The notes under the pieces were generated by a model. That model was not told where the DNA came from, searched no databases, and was given only the letters and a program-made list of their open reading frames with translations. A DNA stretch of 64,000 nucleotides, from contig NZ_VOSL01000013.1 in assembly GCF_007997005.1 (NCBI RefSeq), positions 1 through 64,000 of the forward strand, in the 5' to 3' direction. A program made the position numbers and the translations under genes. This DNA is from Lujinxingia vulgaris (GTDB lineage: Bacteria; Myxococcota_A; Bradymonadia; Bradymonadales; Bradymonadaceae). Of this stretch, positions 1 to 8,123 are shown in pieces (position 1 is the first letter of the stretch; each line of letters begins with the position of its first letter).

Positions 1-2
1 GC

Positions 3-974
3 TCAGCCGCCGCGGTGGCCGCGGGCTGGCTGCCCGCCGCCCTCGGCAGCGACACCGGCGGGAGCCTGCGCCAGCCCGCCAGCACCTGCGGCGTGGTGGG
101 ATTTAAGCCCACCTACGGTCGGGTGAGCCGCCACGGGCTGATCGCCTTTGCCTCAAGCCTCGACCACGTCGGCTGGCTCACCCGCAGCGTCGCCGACGCC
201 GCGCTTCTTTTTGATGTGCTGGCCGGCCCCGACCCCCGCGACCCGCGCGCGTTGACCGACGCGCCCCCCCGAGCAAGCACGCCCCCCTTCCCCCGCATCC
301 CCGCGCTCCGACTGGGCCTCCTCCCTGCTCTGATCGAAAATACTTCGATACACCCCGCCATCGCCCGGGCCTTCAGCGCGCTCACCGAGCGCCTGCAATC
401 GGCCGGCGCCACCCTCCTCGATCTCTTCCCCCAGCACCTCGAGCTCGCCGGCCCCACCTACACCGCCATCAGCTCGGCCGAAGCCGCCTCCAACCTTGCC
501 AGATACGAGGGCCTGCGTTTTGGCCAGCGCGCCCCCCTATCTCTCGACGAGGCGCCCACCAGCGTCGAAGCCCTCGCCAGGCACACCCGCAGCGCGCTTC
601 TGGGCCCCGAGGTGCAGCGCCGCCTGCTTCTGGGCCACAGCTTGCTCAGCGGCCAGACCACCCTGGCCAACGCGCAACACGCCCGCGCCCACATCCAGAA
701 AAACCTCGATGAGGCGCTCACCCACGTCGACGCCCTGCTCACCCCCACCACCCCCGACACCGCCCCGCCTCTTCAGGACGCCGACGATCCGGAGCACCAC
801 CGCGATCGATTCACCCTGCTGGCCAACCTGGCCGGGCTGCCCGCCATCTCCCTGCCCCTGGGCCACGACGCCGCCGGCCTGCCCTTCGGCCTGCAGCTCA
901 TCGGCCGCCGCGGCCACGACGCTCGCCACCTCGCCATCGCCCGCGCCCTGGAAGCCTTCATCACCGCCCCCTGA
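3..974 (+). CDS. gatA: Glu-tRNA(Gln)/Asp-tRNA(Asn) amidotransferase subunit A, 3' part (5' end outside window)
   Basis: This is the C-terminal part of GatA, the amidase subunit that releases ammonia from glutamine for transamidation of mischarged Glu-tRNA(Gln) or Asp-tRNA(Asn). The frame is open to the window edge, so the gene begins upstream. The amidase-signature segment GSDTGGSLRQPAS lies near residue 20 of the visible part and holds the nucleophile Ser. The Lys and cis-Ser of the triad would lie in the missing N-terminal part. The segment TYGRVSRHGLIAFASSLD and the following C-terminal amidase fold are typical. gatB follows 15 bp downstream in the same direction. No gatC is visible, so it lies upstream or elsewhere. 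Confidence 0.95.
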   Translation, partial: SAAAVAAGWLPAALGSDTGGSLRQPASTCGVVGFKPTYGRVSRHGLIAFASSLDHVGWLTRSVADAALLFDVLAGPDPRDPRALTDAPPRASTPPFPRIPALRLGLLPALIENTSIHPAIARAFSALTERLQSAGATLLDLFPQHLELAGPTYTAISSAEAASNLARYEGLRFGQRAPLSLDEAPTSVEALARHTRSALLGPEVQRRLLLGHSLLSGQTTLANAQHARAHIQKNLDEALTHVDALLTPTTPDTAPPLQDADDPEHHRDRFTLLANLAGLPAISLPLGHDAAGLPFGLQLIGRRGHDARHLAIARALEAFITAP

Positions 975-989
975 TCCCGCCGGCTCACC

Positions 990-2477
990 ATGACGACCAC
1001 CACCTACGACACCACCCGCTGGCAGGCCGACATCGGCCTGGAGATCCACTGCCAGCTGCGCACCCGCACCCGGCTTTTTAGCCCGGGGCCGCTGCCGGCC
1101 ACCACCGACGCCGCCCCCAACAGCCTGCTCACCCCTTTTGACCTGGGGCTGCCCGGCACCCTCCCGCGACTCAACACCCGCGCCGTCGATCTGGCCCTCG
1201 TCGCCGGCATCGCGCTGGAGTGCGACATCGCCCTCCTCAGCCATTTTGACCGCAAGCATTACCTCTACCCCGACCTCCCAAAGGGCTATCAGCTCACCCA
1301 GCAGGAGCGCCCCATCTGCCAGAAGGGGCGCATCCGTTTTGAGCATGAGGGCCAGCCCCACACCCTGCCCTTGCAACGCATCCACCTGGAGGAAGACGCC
1401 GGCCGCTCCCTCCACGACGCGCTCCCGGGCCACACGCTCGTGGACCTCAACCGCGCCGGCACCCCGCTTATCGAGATCGTCACCGCCCCGGCCCTGCACT
1501 GCCCCCTGGCCACCGAGTCGGCCCTTCGCGCCCTGCACCGCCTGATGGTCTGGCTAAACGTCTGCGACGGAAACCTCCAGGAGGGCTCGATGCGTTTTGA
1601 CGCCAACATCTCCGTGCGTCCGGCCGGCTCCGAGGAGCCCGGGGTGCGCTGCGAGCTCAAAAACCTCAACTCCTTTCGTTTTGTGCGCGAGGCGTTGACC
1701 TTCGAGATCGACCGCCACATCACGCTCCTTCAAAAGGGTCAGACGATCCGCTCCCAGACCCGCGCCTACGACGATCGCGCGCGCCAGACCCTGCTCCTTC
1801 GCGAGCGCGACGCCTTGCCCGACTACCGATTTTTGCGCGATCCCGATCTTCCGCCTCTTGTTCTCGACGAGGCCCGCATCGCACGCCTGCGCGCCACCCA
1901 CCCCGAACACCCCGACGCCCTTGAGCGCCGCCTGGCCACGACCTTCAATCTTCCCCCCACCATCGCCCGCACCCTCGCGGAGTCACTCGCCCGCGCCACC
2001 TTCTTCGAAGACGCCACCGCAGAGTTTCCGCCCGACCTTTCCGACGAGGCCCGAAACGCCCGCGCCCAGGCCTGCGCCAATCTCCTCATCAACACGCTCT
2101 TAGCCCTGCTCGACGCCGACCACCCCGAGCTCAGCGCGCTCGCCATCACCCCCGCCCAACTCGCCAGCATCGCCACCTTGCTGGCCACCGGCGAGCTCAG
2201 CGCCACGGTCGCAAGCACCCTCTGCGAAGAGGTCGCGCGCACGGGTGACGATCCCTTACGCATTGTCGAAGCGCGCGCTTTGCGGCAATGTCGCGACCCC
2301 GAGCTCCTCGGCGGCCTGGTCGACGCGGTCATCGCCGACCACCCCGACCAGCGCGACGCCTACCGCCGGGGCAAAACCCAACTCCTGGGCTTTTTCATTG
2401 GCCAGGCCATGCGCCGCGCTAAGGTTGAGCCCGACCCTCGACTGCTAACCTCGATCTTTCGCGAGCGACTCTCATGA
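990..2477 (+). CDS. gatB: Aspartyl/glutamyl-tRNA amidotransferase subunit B
   Basis: GatB (495 aa, usual length about 475-500) binds the mischarged tRNA and, with GatA and GatC, carries out its amidation in the cytoplasm. Family motifs seen: ADIGLEIHCQL near the start, DLNRAGTPLIEIVTAP around residue 150, GNLQEGSMRFDANISVRP around residue 190 and CELKNLNSFRFV around 215. The tail (GFFIGQAMRRAK) matches the YqeY-like tRNA-binding domain and ends soon after it. The start ATG lies 15 bp after gatA, with no strong Shine-Dalgarno, which suggests translational coupling. Its stop overlaps the start of mtnA by 4 bp (ATGA). Confidence 0.96.
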   Translation: MTTTTYDTTRWQADIGLEIHCQLRTRTRLFSPGPLPATTDAAPNSLLTPFDLGLPGTLPRLNTRAVDLALVAGIALECDIALLSHFDRKHYLYPDLPKGYQLTQQERPICQKGRIRFEHEGQPHTLPLQRIHLEEDAGRSLHDALPGHTLVDLNRAGTPLIEIVTAPALHCPLATESALRALHRLMVWLNVCDGNLQEGSMRFDANISVRPAGSEEPGVRCELKNLNSFRFVREALTFEIDRHITLLQKGQTIRSQTRAYDDRARQTLLLRERDALPDYRFLRDPDLPPLVLDEARIARLRATHPEHPDALERRLATTFNLPPTIARTLAESLARATFFEDATAEFPPDLSDEARNARAQACANLLINTLLALLDADHPELSALAITPAQLASIATLLATGELSATVASTLCEEVARTGDDPLRIVEARALRQCRDPELLGGLVDAVIADHPDQRDAYRRGKTQLLGFFIGQAMRRAKVEPDPRLLTSIFRERLS

Positions 2478-3535
2478 CTGACGCCATCGCCTCCAACGTC
2501 GTCCCCTTAAGCTGGGAGGGCGACCGCGCCACCGGCCGCCTCCTGATGCTCGACCAGCGCCTGCTCCCCACCGAGGAGGTCTGGCTGAAGATGCACAGCG
2601 CCGAAGACGTCGCCCGCGGCATCCGCGAGATGGTCATCCGCGGCGCCCCGGCCATCGGCATCGCCGCGGCCTTCGGCATGGCCCTGGGCATGCGCGCCTT
2701 TGAAGGCCCCCTGCACGAGCGCCCCGCCGAGTTCAGCCGACTGCACACCCTGCTCGCCAGCACTCGCCCCACCGCCGTCAACCTCTTCTGGGCCCTGGAG
2801 CGCTGCGCTCGCGTCGCTGAACGCCTGCGCGACGCCGACAACGCCTCGCTCACCGACGCCCTCTTCAACGAGGCCGACCAGATCTTCCAGGACGACCGCG
2901 ACAACAACCTGCGCCTTGGCAACTACGGCGCCGCCCTCTTTGAGGGCCCCACCCGCATTCTCACCCACTGCAACACCGGCGCGCTGGCCACCGGCGGCTA
3001 CGGCACCGCCCTGGGCGTCATCCGCGCCCTGCACGCCTCAGACAAGCTCGACCACGTCTGGATCGACGAGACCCGCCCCTACCTCCAGGGCGCCCGCCTC
3101 ACCGCCTGGGAGTGCGTCAAAGAGGGCATCGACGCCACGCTGATCACCGACTCCATGGCCGCCCACTTCATGAAACTCGGCCAGGTCGACGCCGTCATCC
3201 TGGGCACCGACCGCATCGCTCGCAACGGCGACGTCGCCAACAAGATCGGCACCTACGGCCTGGCCGTGCTCTGCAAGCACCACAACATCCCCTTCTACGT
3301 CGCCACCCCCCTCTCCACCATCGATCTCAACACCGCCAGCGGCGACGACATCGAGATCGAACAACGCGACCCCACCGAGGTCACCCACATCGGCGGCCGC
3401 CAGATGGCCCCCGAAGGCGTCGGCGTCGCCCACCCCGCCTTCGACGTCACCCCCGCCGAGCTCGTCACCGCCATCATCACCGAAGCCGGCGTTGTCTACC
3501 CCCCCTACACCGACACCCTCCCCACGTTATTCTAA
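2474..3535 (+). CDS. mtnA: S-methyl-5-thioribose-1-phosphate isomerase
   Basis: MtnA (353 aa, normal length) converts methylthioribose-1-phosphate to methylthioribulose-1-phosphate in the methionine salvage pathway. It belongs to the eIF2B alpha/beta/delta-like fold. Seen: GAPAIGIAAAFGMALG, CNTGALATGGYGTALG with the catalytic Cys, DETRPYLQGARLTAWE, and ILGTDRIARNGDVANKIGTY with the catalytic Asp. The start ATG overlaps the gatB stop (ATGA), so translation is probably coupled. This is an odd partner for a tRNA amidotransferase gene, and no other methionine-salvage gene is visible nearby. Homologous ribose-1,5-bisphosphate isomerases share the fold, but the motifs fit MtnA best. Confidence 0.95.
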   Translation: MTDAIASNVVPLSWEGDRATGRLLMLDQRLLPTEEVWLKMHSAEDVARGIREMVIRGAPAIGIAAAFGMALGMRAFEGPLHERPAEFSRLHTLLASTRPTAVNLFWALERCARVAERLRDADNASLTDALFNEADQIFQDDRDNNLRLGNYGAALFEGPTRILTHCNTGALATGGYGTALGVIRALHASDKLDHVWIDETRPYLQGARLTAWECVKEGIDATLITDSMAAHFMKLGQVDAVILGTDRIARNGDVANKIGTYGLAVLCKHHNIPFYVATPLSTIDLNTASGDDIEIEQRDPTEVTHIGGRQMAPEGVGVAHPAFDVTPAELVTAIITEAGVVYPPYTDTLPTLF

Positions 3536-3647
3536 TCAGGGAGAGCGGTGATTTTTTAGTCAGGGAGAACGGCAATGATGGTGGAAATAACGCAACGGCG
3601 ATAAGGGCTTAGCAAGGCACCCCGTCCCGGACTTTATGGAGCGCGCG

Positions 3648-3992
3648 ATGCACGAGACGCCCAACGCCGAGAACGCCAAATCACCCGACAACGCCGCGAA
3701 GGCCGAGAACCCCGACGATCTCATCCTCGGGTTGATCCCCCCGCAGCGTTTCTTGCAGGGCGCAGCCATGCTGCCGGCCATCACCATCGCCGCCTCGCTG
3801 GGCGCACCCACCCTGGGCATCGGCTTTGCCTCGGGGGGGCTGGCGATCTTCTTCTTCATCATCCTGCGCGCCCTGCTCGACCGCCGCGCGCTGCCCTCCA
3901 AAGTCTGGGCGCTGGCCGCCGCGCAGGCGCTGGCTGCGGGTTATGTCTTCTACGTCCACGGCTTCAACCTGGAGGCGATGCTCGGGGTCTAA
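3648..3992 (+). CDS. Small hypothetical membrane protein
   Basis: A 114-aa protein of unknown function. After a polar N-terminus rich in Asn, Ala and Glu, there are two or three hydrophobic segments (LQGAAMLPAITIAASLG, ASGGLAIFFFIILRAL, VWALAAAQALAAGYVFYV), so it is probably an inner-membrane protein. I chose the second ATG because GGAG sits 6 nt before it; an ATG 12 bp upstream is in frame but has no ribosome-binding site. The last codons lie inside a 40-bp segment that recurs exactly 1475 bp downstream. No family was recognised. Confidence 0.7.
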   Translation: MHETPNAENAKSPDNAAKAENPDDLILGLIPPQRFLQGAAMLPAITIAASLGAPTLGIGFASGGLAIFFFIILRALLDRRALPSKVWALAAAQALAAGYVFYVHGFNLEAMLGV

Positions 3993-4021
3993 AACCACCT
4001 CTCCGACCCGCTCAAAGCTCG
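3982..4021 (+). repeat. 40-bp exact direct repeat, copy 1
   Basis: This segment covers the last codons and stop of the 114-aa membrane protein gene and the bases after it. It is identical to positions 5457-5496. Allowing one mismatch the match extends to 3978-4021 and 5453-5496. The rest of the gap up to 4191 also holds the short string CTCAAAGCTC twice and shows no gene. Confidence 0.9.
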
Positions 4022-4191
4022 GCCCCCCACCCTCTCAAAGCTCCTCGCCAGGTGAACGTCGTGTGCCGCCCGGGCTGCTTCTAACTTCAACCTCGAATCT
4101 ACCCCCTGGTTCGGGTTAGAGTGCGCATCACGAAGCCTGCTGGCGACACGACAGGGATGTCGCCCCATAGAAACGAGCCTGAGGAGCGCAG

Positions 4192-5298
4192 ATGCTCTTT
4201 ATCGGAGGTGCAGGAGGACTGGCCGACGCGGCGAGGGCGATTCGGCAGCGTCAGCGCGACCTGAATCGACGCATTGAGCTCTCGAACCAGCGCCGAAGGC
4301 TGCGAAAGCTCAATCGCGAACCCGTGGGTGACTACGAGCCGGAGCGCGCTGAATTTCACTGTGCCTTTCTCTGCGGAGCCTGCGACTTCTTTCTCCCTCC
4401 GCGCGATGACGACAACACGATGCCCGCGTGCGCATGCCCCTCCTGCGGCGAAAGCGAGTGGATCGACCTTGGTCTGGAGCCTGCCGCCGGCCGCATCCGC
4501 GATATGGAGGCGGAGGCGCGGATGCAGGCGCCTCCGCATATCAAACGCGCGGTGCTCTTCACCTCGCTGAGCTTCTTCATCCTCGTATTTAGCGTATGCG
4601 TTCTCGGCGAATTCTTCGCTCCGGACTACTTCTCACCCTCCCTCGTCGAAGGCGGCATCTTCTTTTCCCTGGTCGGCGGGGTCTTGCTGGTGCCGCTCCT
4701 CTATTATGTGGCACCCAGGCCTCTCTCCGTCCTGTGGCTCAAGCGTCAAACGCGCCTCCCTCACAGGTGGCATGTTCCCCTTCCTTTACCTGCGCCCCAT
4801 GCCGCGCCGGAGAAGACACTTGGCGAGATGTCCGCGCAGCCCCTGGGTGAGACCATCACCGCGCCTGTCAGCGGCCGCGAGTGCATCGCCTACGAGGTCT
4901 GCGTGCTCTTCGACACCCCCGGAGATGCCCGGCCCGCAGAGTGGGTGCTCCAGGAGCAGGGCGGCGTCGCCCTGACGCTCAATGGCGAGCTCGAGCTCCA
5001 GCCCGGGTCGTATTATCTGGAATCCCCCGTCGAGCCCATCGACACCCCCGGCCTCTCGCTCAACGGCTCGATAAGTGCAGCACCGAGCGCGCGTTATAAG
5101 GCGTTTAAACGCTTCCTCCGCCAACGCGCCCTCTTCATCACCGATGGCGATTTCCACGTTTACGAGGCCTGCATCTTGCCGGGCGACTCCGTTGATGTGG
5201 AGGCGTTTGAAGGCCCGATGTACGTGCTGCGACACACGAACGCCCCCGAGCGCGGCGACCTGCCGAGACTCCCCCGCCCCCTCTTTCCAGGCCATTGA
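4192..5298 (+). CDS. Membrane protein with zinc-ribbon-like motif and GIDE-like C-terminal domain
   Basis: A 368-aa protein. The N-terminal third has spaced cysteines (CGACDFF, then CACPSCGE near residues 80-85) that look like a zinc ribbon. Two membrane helices follow (roughly residues 120-145 and 155-180). The C-terminal part begins with ETITAPVSGRECIAYEV. This matches the start of GIDE/MULAN-type domains, which in eukaryotes lie between two membrane helices of an E3 ligase and in bacteria occur in uncharacterised membrane proteins. The start has GAGGAG about 5 nt upstream. No RING domain is present, so no ligase role is claimed. GIDE assignment is by motif memory only. Confidence 0.65.
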   Translation: MLFIGGAGGLADAARAIRQRQRDLNRRIELSNQRRRLRKLNREPVGDYEPERAEFHCAFLCGACDFFLPPRDDDNTMPACACPSCGESEWIDLGLEPAAGRIRDMEAEARMQAPPHIKRAVLFTSLSFFILVFSVCVLGEFFAPDYFSPSLVEGGIFFSLVGGVLLVPLLYYVAPRPLSVLWLKRQTRLPHRWHVPLPLPAPHAAPEKTLGEMSAQPLGETITAPVSGRECIAYEVCVLFDTPGDARPAEWVLQEQGGVALTLNGELELQPGSYYLESPVEPIDTPGLSLNGSISAAPSARYKAFKRFLRQRALFITDGDFHVYEACILPGDSVDVEAFEGPMYVLRHTNAPERGDLPRLPRPLFPGH

Positions 5299-5456
5299 TT
5301 CTGCCCCTTCCTTCGACCACGCCGTGAAGCAGTCATGGATGATGATGACTGAGACATTGAACGTGCTTCGGACAAGGCGCCGTACGCAGACGATGCGTTA
5401 GCATCGTCGAGGCTTTGCAACGCAGCCCGAGGTGCTCTCCATGTGCGAAAAAATGT

Positions 5457-5496
5457 TCGGGGTCTAAAACCACCTCTCCGACCCGCTCAAAGCTCG
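5457..5496 (+). repeat. 40-bp exact direct repeat, copy 2
   Basis: An exact copy of 3982-4021, placed between the GIDE-like gene and the 42-bp palindromic array. It carries the same in-frame stop region as copy 1 but has no matching upstream gene, so it looks like a displaced fragment of the first locus. Confidence 0.9.
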
Positions 5497-5529
5497 ACAC
5501 ACCTGAACAGGCTTTCAAGATTAATGACG

Positions 5530-5850
5530 AAAAAGTGCTCCCGAGCACTTCCATCGCGATCCGATGAAGCGTTTGAAGGCTCGCGAGCACCTTTCGCCTT
5601 CATCGATGAACGATTTTTGGGCTCGCGAGCACCTGCCCCGATCATCAAATCCCGAAAAAAACGCTCGCGATCACCCGACGCCTTCATCGATGAACGATTT
5701 TTGGGCTCGCGAGCACCTGCCCCGCTCTTCGAATCCCCAAAAAAAAGCTCGCGAGCACTTTCCTCGCTCATCGAATCCCCAAAAAAAGGCTTTTGAGCCC
5801 TCGCTCCTCGCATCGACGAGAAAGACGAACGCCCAAAAGCCTTAAGCACC
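5530..5850. repeat. Degenerate 42-bp tandem array of palindromic cores
   Basis: The motif GCTCGCGAGC or a variant recurs with starts at 5537, 5579, 5621, 5663, 5705, 5747 and 5789, an exact 42-bp period. In several units a second palindrome, TTCATCGATGAA, sits midway; its centre at 5604.5 is 21 bp from the core centre at 5583.5. The flanks carry TTTTTGGG or CCCCAAAAA blocks. The array fills the gap between two convergent genes. Because 42 is a multiple of three it stays open in several frames, but the resulting peptides are mere repeats and I do not call a gene. Confidence 0.85.
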
Positions 5851-5897
5851 GTCATGCACTGCGGGGGCAAACCCTCCCGAACGGTGACGAGCCTGTT

Positions 5898-6890
5898 TCA
5901 ATGCAACACGATCTCCCGCCTGGCCCGAAACGCCGCCAGCCCCAGCGCGCCGAGCAGGAAAGGAAGGCTCGGGCCGCCGGTCACAGGCGCCTGAGCGCAG
6001 CCGCCCTCCTCCGCATCACCGCCTTCGCTATCCTCGTCGACGCGCTCCCCATCGGTGGTGTCACCGCCGTCGGGCGTGCCCGGGTCGGGCGCTTCGCAGT
6101 CGAGGACCACGTCTTCGTCGCCGGCGACCTGCTGAAAGTCCTCGCCAGGCAAGAAGGCGGCGACCATCACGTTGACCTCCCCGGCCTCCACGCCGCCAAA
6201 GTTTCCGCGGCGTTCGGAGTCGCATTTGGTGTAAACGCGATCAAAGCCGTGCCCCACCCAGCTTGAGCCCGGCACAAGCTCCTCGCCAACGGCGCTCAGC
6301 GGCGACCAGCGCTCCCCATCGACGCGGGTCTCGAAGAAAAGCGCGTCGGCCCAGGGCTCGGCCTCGTCGCTAAGCTCGACCTCGACCTCCACCCAGCTCG
6401 CGCCGATCTCGGCGCTGCATTCATCATCCACCGAAACCTGCAAATCGCCGGCCTGGGGCTCGGAGAGGCGCAGGGTGCCCAGCGTGGTGGGAAGCGGCGC
6501 CTCCTCCACCACATCAAAGACGAACTCGGGGAGCTGCGAGGGACCACACTCCGGGCCGGGCTCCAGGCGGTAGCTCTGCCCGGGCTCCAGCTCCCCGTTA
6601 AAGTACACATAGAACCAGCGCTCCGCTCGCCCCGGCAGCTCCACCGACTGCACGGCGATGGGCACCTCTTCGCCGCTGTTGGCGTTAAAGAGCTGCATAT
6701 TCGTGGGCGCCGTCCCATCGTAACTCGCTGCGTAGATGCCGGCGGTGATGTTGGCGGGCACGGTCGCGCCGGCCAGCGAGAAGCCCTGCTCCCCTCCGAG
6801 ACAGTCCACATCACAAGCCCAGGCCGCCCCGCCCACAAGCATCATCCCCGTGCCGATCATCGAGGCACACATCACCACGCGTTTGCGCAT
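5898..6890 (-). CDS. Secreted protein with MYXO-CTERM-like C-terminal sorting tail
   Basis: A 330-aa exported protein. It starts with a Sec signal peptide (MRKRVVMCASMIGTGMMLVG) and ends with an Asp/Glu/Gly-rich spacer, a Gly-Cys pair, a hydrophobic stretch (LPFLLGALGLAAF) and basic residues (RARR). That tripartite tail is the pattern of MYXO-CTERM-type sorting signals. The middle is acidic, with scattered Cys pairs, and may be made of beta domains; its function is unknown. I chose the second ATG because AGGAG lies 7 nt before it, two codons inside the longest frame. Confidence 0.75.
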   Translation of the reverse strand: MRKRVVMCASMIGTGMMLVGGAAWACDVDCLGGEQGFSLAGATVPANITAGIYAASYDGTAPTNMQLFNANSGEEVPIAVQSVELPGRAERWFYVYFNGELEPGQSYRLEPGPECGPSQLPEFVFDVVEEAPLPTTLGTLRLSEPQAGDLQVSVDDECSAEIGASWVEVEVELSDEAEPWADALFFETRVDGERWSPLSAVGEELVPGSSWVGHGFDRVYTKCDSERRGNFGGVEAGEVNVMVAAFLPGEDFQQVAGDEDVVLDCEAPDPGTPDGGDTTDGERVDEDSEGGDAEEGGCAQAPVTGGPSLPFLLGALGLAAFRARREIVLH

Positions 6891-7002
6891 CGTCATTCTC
6901 CTGCTTAAGCCATCTGTCTCGGGTGAGATTTCATCGGCGCCGACGCTACCCGATCTGCCCCCCGGACTTCAACGCAGATGCTTTACGCAGCGCGCGCGCT
7001 CC

Positions 7003-7923
7003 TCAGTTCAGGCCGACGAGGGCCTCGCCATCGAAGCAGCAGAAGTCGCAGTGGGCCGAGAAGGCCTCCCCGCAGCGGGTGCAGATCTTGCGACGCGGCC
7101 CAAACCCGGTCGGCGGCAGCGCGGTGAGGCGCACGTTGAGCTCGGGCATCATCAGGGTGCCGTCGACCGGGCAGCGCACCTGCCCCACCGCCCCGTAGCG
7201 CCCGCAGCGCCGACAGCGCAGCAGCGGCACGGTGGGCACCACCCCGGCCTTCTCGGCGCTCTCCAGCGGTACCAGCGCCTCGCCATCATGCGGGCACAGC
7301 GTCTCGGTGGGCGCCCCCTCATGACCACAGGTGCGGCAGACCCGAAAGCTGGCGCGGGCGGCTTTGCCCACGAGCTCATCGCTGAGCGCCAGCCCATCGT
7401 GGGGGCAAAAACGCGCACCGGCCTCATAGCGTCGTCCGCAGCGCGCGCAGCCGCGCTGCGCGCCAGGTGTTGGCGCGCTCTGCGCCGCGCTCACAAGCGC
7501 GCTGCCATCGTAGGGGCAGCGCTCCAGCATCTCTGGAAACGTCCGCCCGCAACCGGGGCAGTGGTGCGCCGGCGAGGCCGGCGCCCCGGTGGCCAGGAGC
7601 TCCTGAAGGCTCTCTTGAAGCGCGGCGCGGGTGGCCTCGCCAGAGGTCGCCGCGCCCCCGCCCTCCAGCCGCGCCGGCTGCGCCGGCTGCGCCGCCGACG
7701 CACCCTCCAGCTGGAGGGTGCGGGCCACCTCCAGCGCCGCAGCCGAAGGCGCCGGGGCGGCCAGCCCGCTGCCCTGGCGGGCGCGCCGACGAAGCCAGAC
7801 GCCCACCATCACCAGCAGCACCGCCGCGCCGACCAGAAGCCACGCCGACGCCGAGCTCGTGCCAAAACCCGCTGCCGGGAGCGTCGCGACCACCGCGCAT
7901 TGCCTGGTACGCCCTGCGTTCAT
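7003..7923 (-). CDS. Membrane-anchored protein with five tandem zinc ribbons
   Basis: A 306-aa protein with one N-terminal membrane helix (ASAWLLVGAAVLLVMVGVWL, about residues 25-45) followed by basic residues. After an Ala-rich linker come five copies of a CxxCG...CxxDG module: CPGCG/CPYDG, CARCG/CPHDG, CRTCG/CPHDG, CRRCG/CPVDG and CTRCG/CCFDG. Each should bind one zinc ion. Proteins like this are common and uncharacterised in Myxococcota-type genomes. The start is uncertain: the ATG at 7923 precedes the membrane segment directly but has only a weak GGAT upstream, and the frame stays open a further 36 codons. Confidence 0.75.
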   Translation of the reverse strand: MNAGRTRQCAVVATLPAAGFGTSSASAWLLVGAAVLLVMVGVWLRRRARQGSGLAAPAPSAAALEVARTLQLEGASAAQPAQPARLEGGGAATSGEATRAALQESLQELLATGAPASPAHHCPGCGRTFPEMLERCPYDGSALVSAAQSAPTPGAQRGCARCGRRYEAGARFCPHDGLALSDELVGKAARASFRVCRTCGHEGAPTETLCPHDGEALVPLESAEKAGVVPTVPLLRCRRCGRYGAVGQVRCPVDGTLMMPELNVRLTALPPTGFGPRRKICTRCGEAFSAHCDFCCFDGEALVGLN

Positions 7924-8036
7924 CGCTGCATCCGATTGAAAGAAGACCACCCGAGAGAGAGCCTCCCCTCGAATATAACAACGTCGGCAGCGCAGGGAAA
8001 AAGCCGCGGTGTAGAGGACCGCCCCGATCAAACAAC

Positions 8037-8064
8037 CGCCGGCGCTCCGATCGGAGCGCCGGCG
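8037..8064. terminator. 28-bp perfect palindrome, probable terminator of the first Kazal gene
   Basis: A perfect inverted repeat (14-bp arms, GC-rich, centre CCGATCGG) lies 60 bp past the stop of the Kazal lipoprotein gene that ends at 8124. On the minus strand it is followed by a T-rich stretch (TTGTTTGATC), so an intrinsic terminator is likely. Confidence 0.7.
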
Positions 8065-8123
8065 TTGGGCTTTCTCATTCTGCCCGACCGACTTTCAGCG
8101 TCGACCGGGCAACACGCACCACC

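Noticed and set aside
5443..5870. Open frames on both strands through the 42-bp array (117, 93 and 127 aa)
   Set aside because: The unit length is a multiple of three, so frames stay open by periodicity. The peptides are only repeats, with no ribosome-binding site that decides a start.
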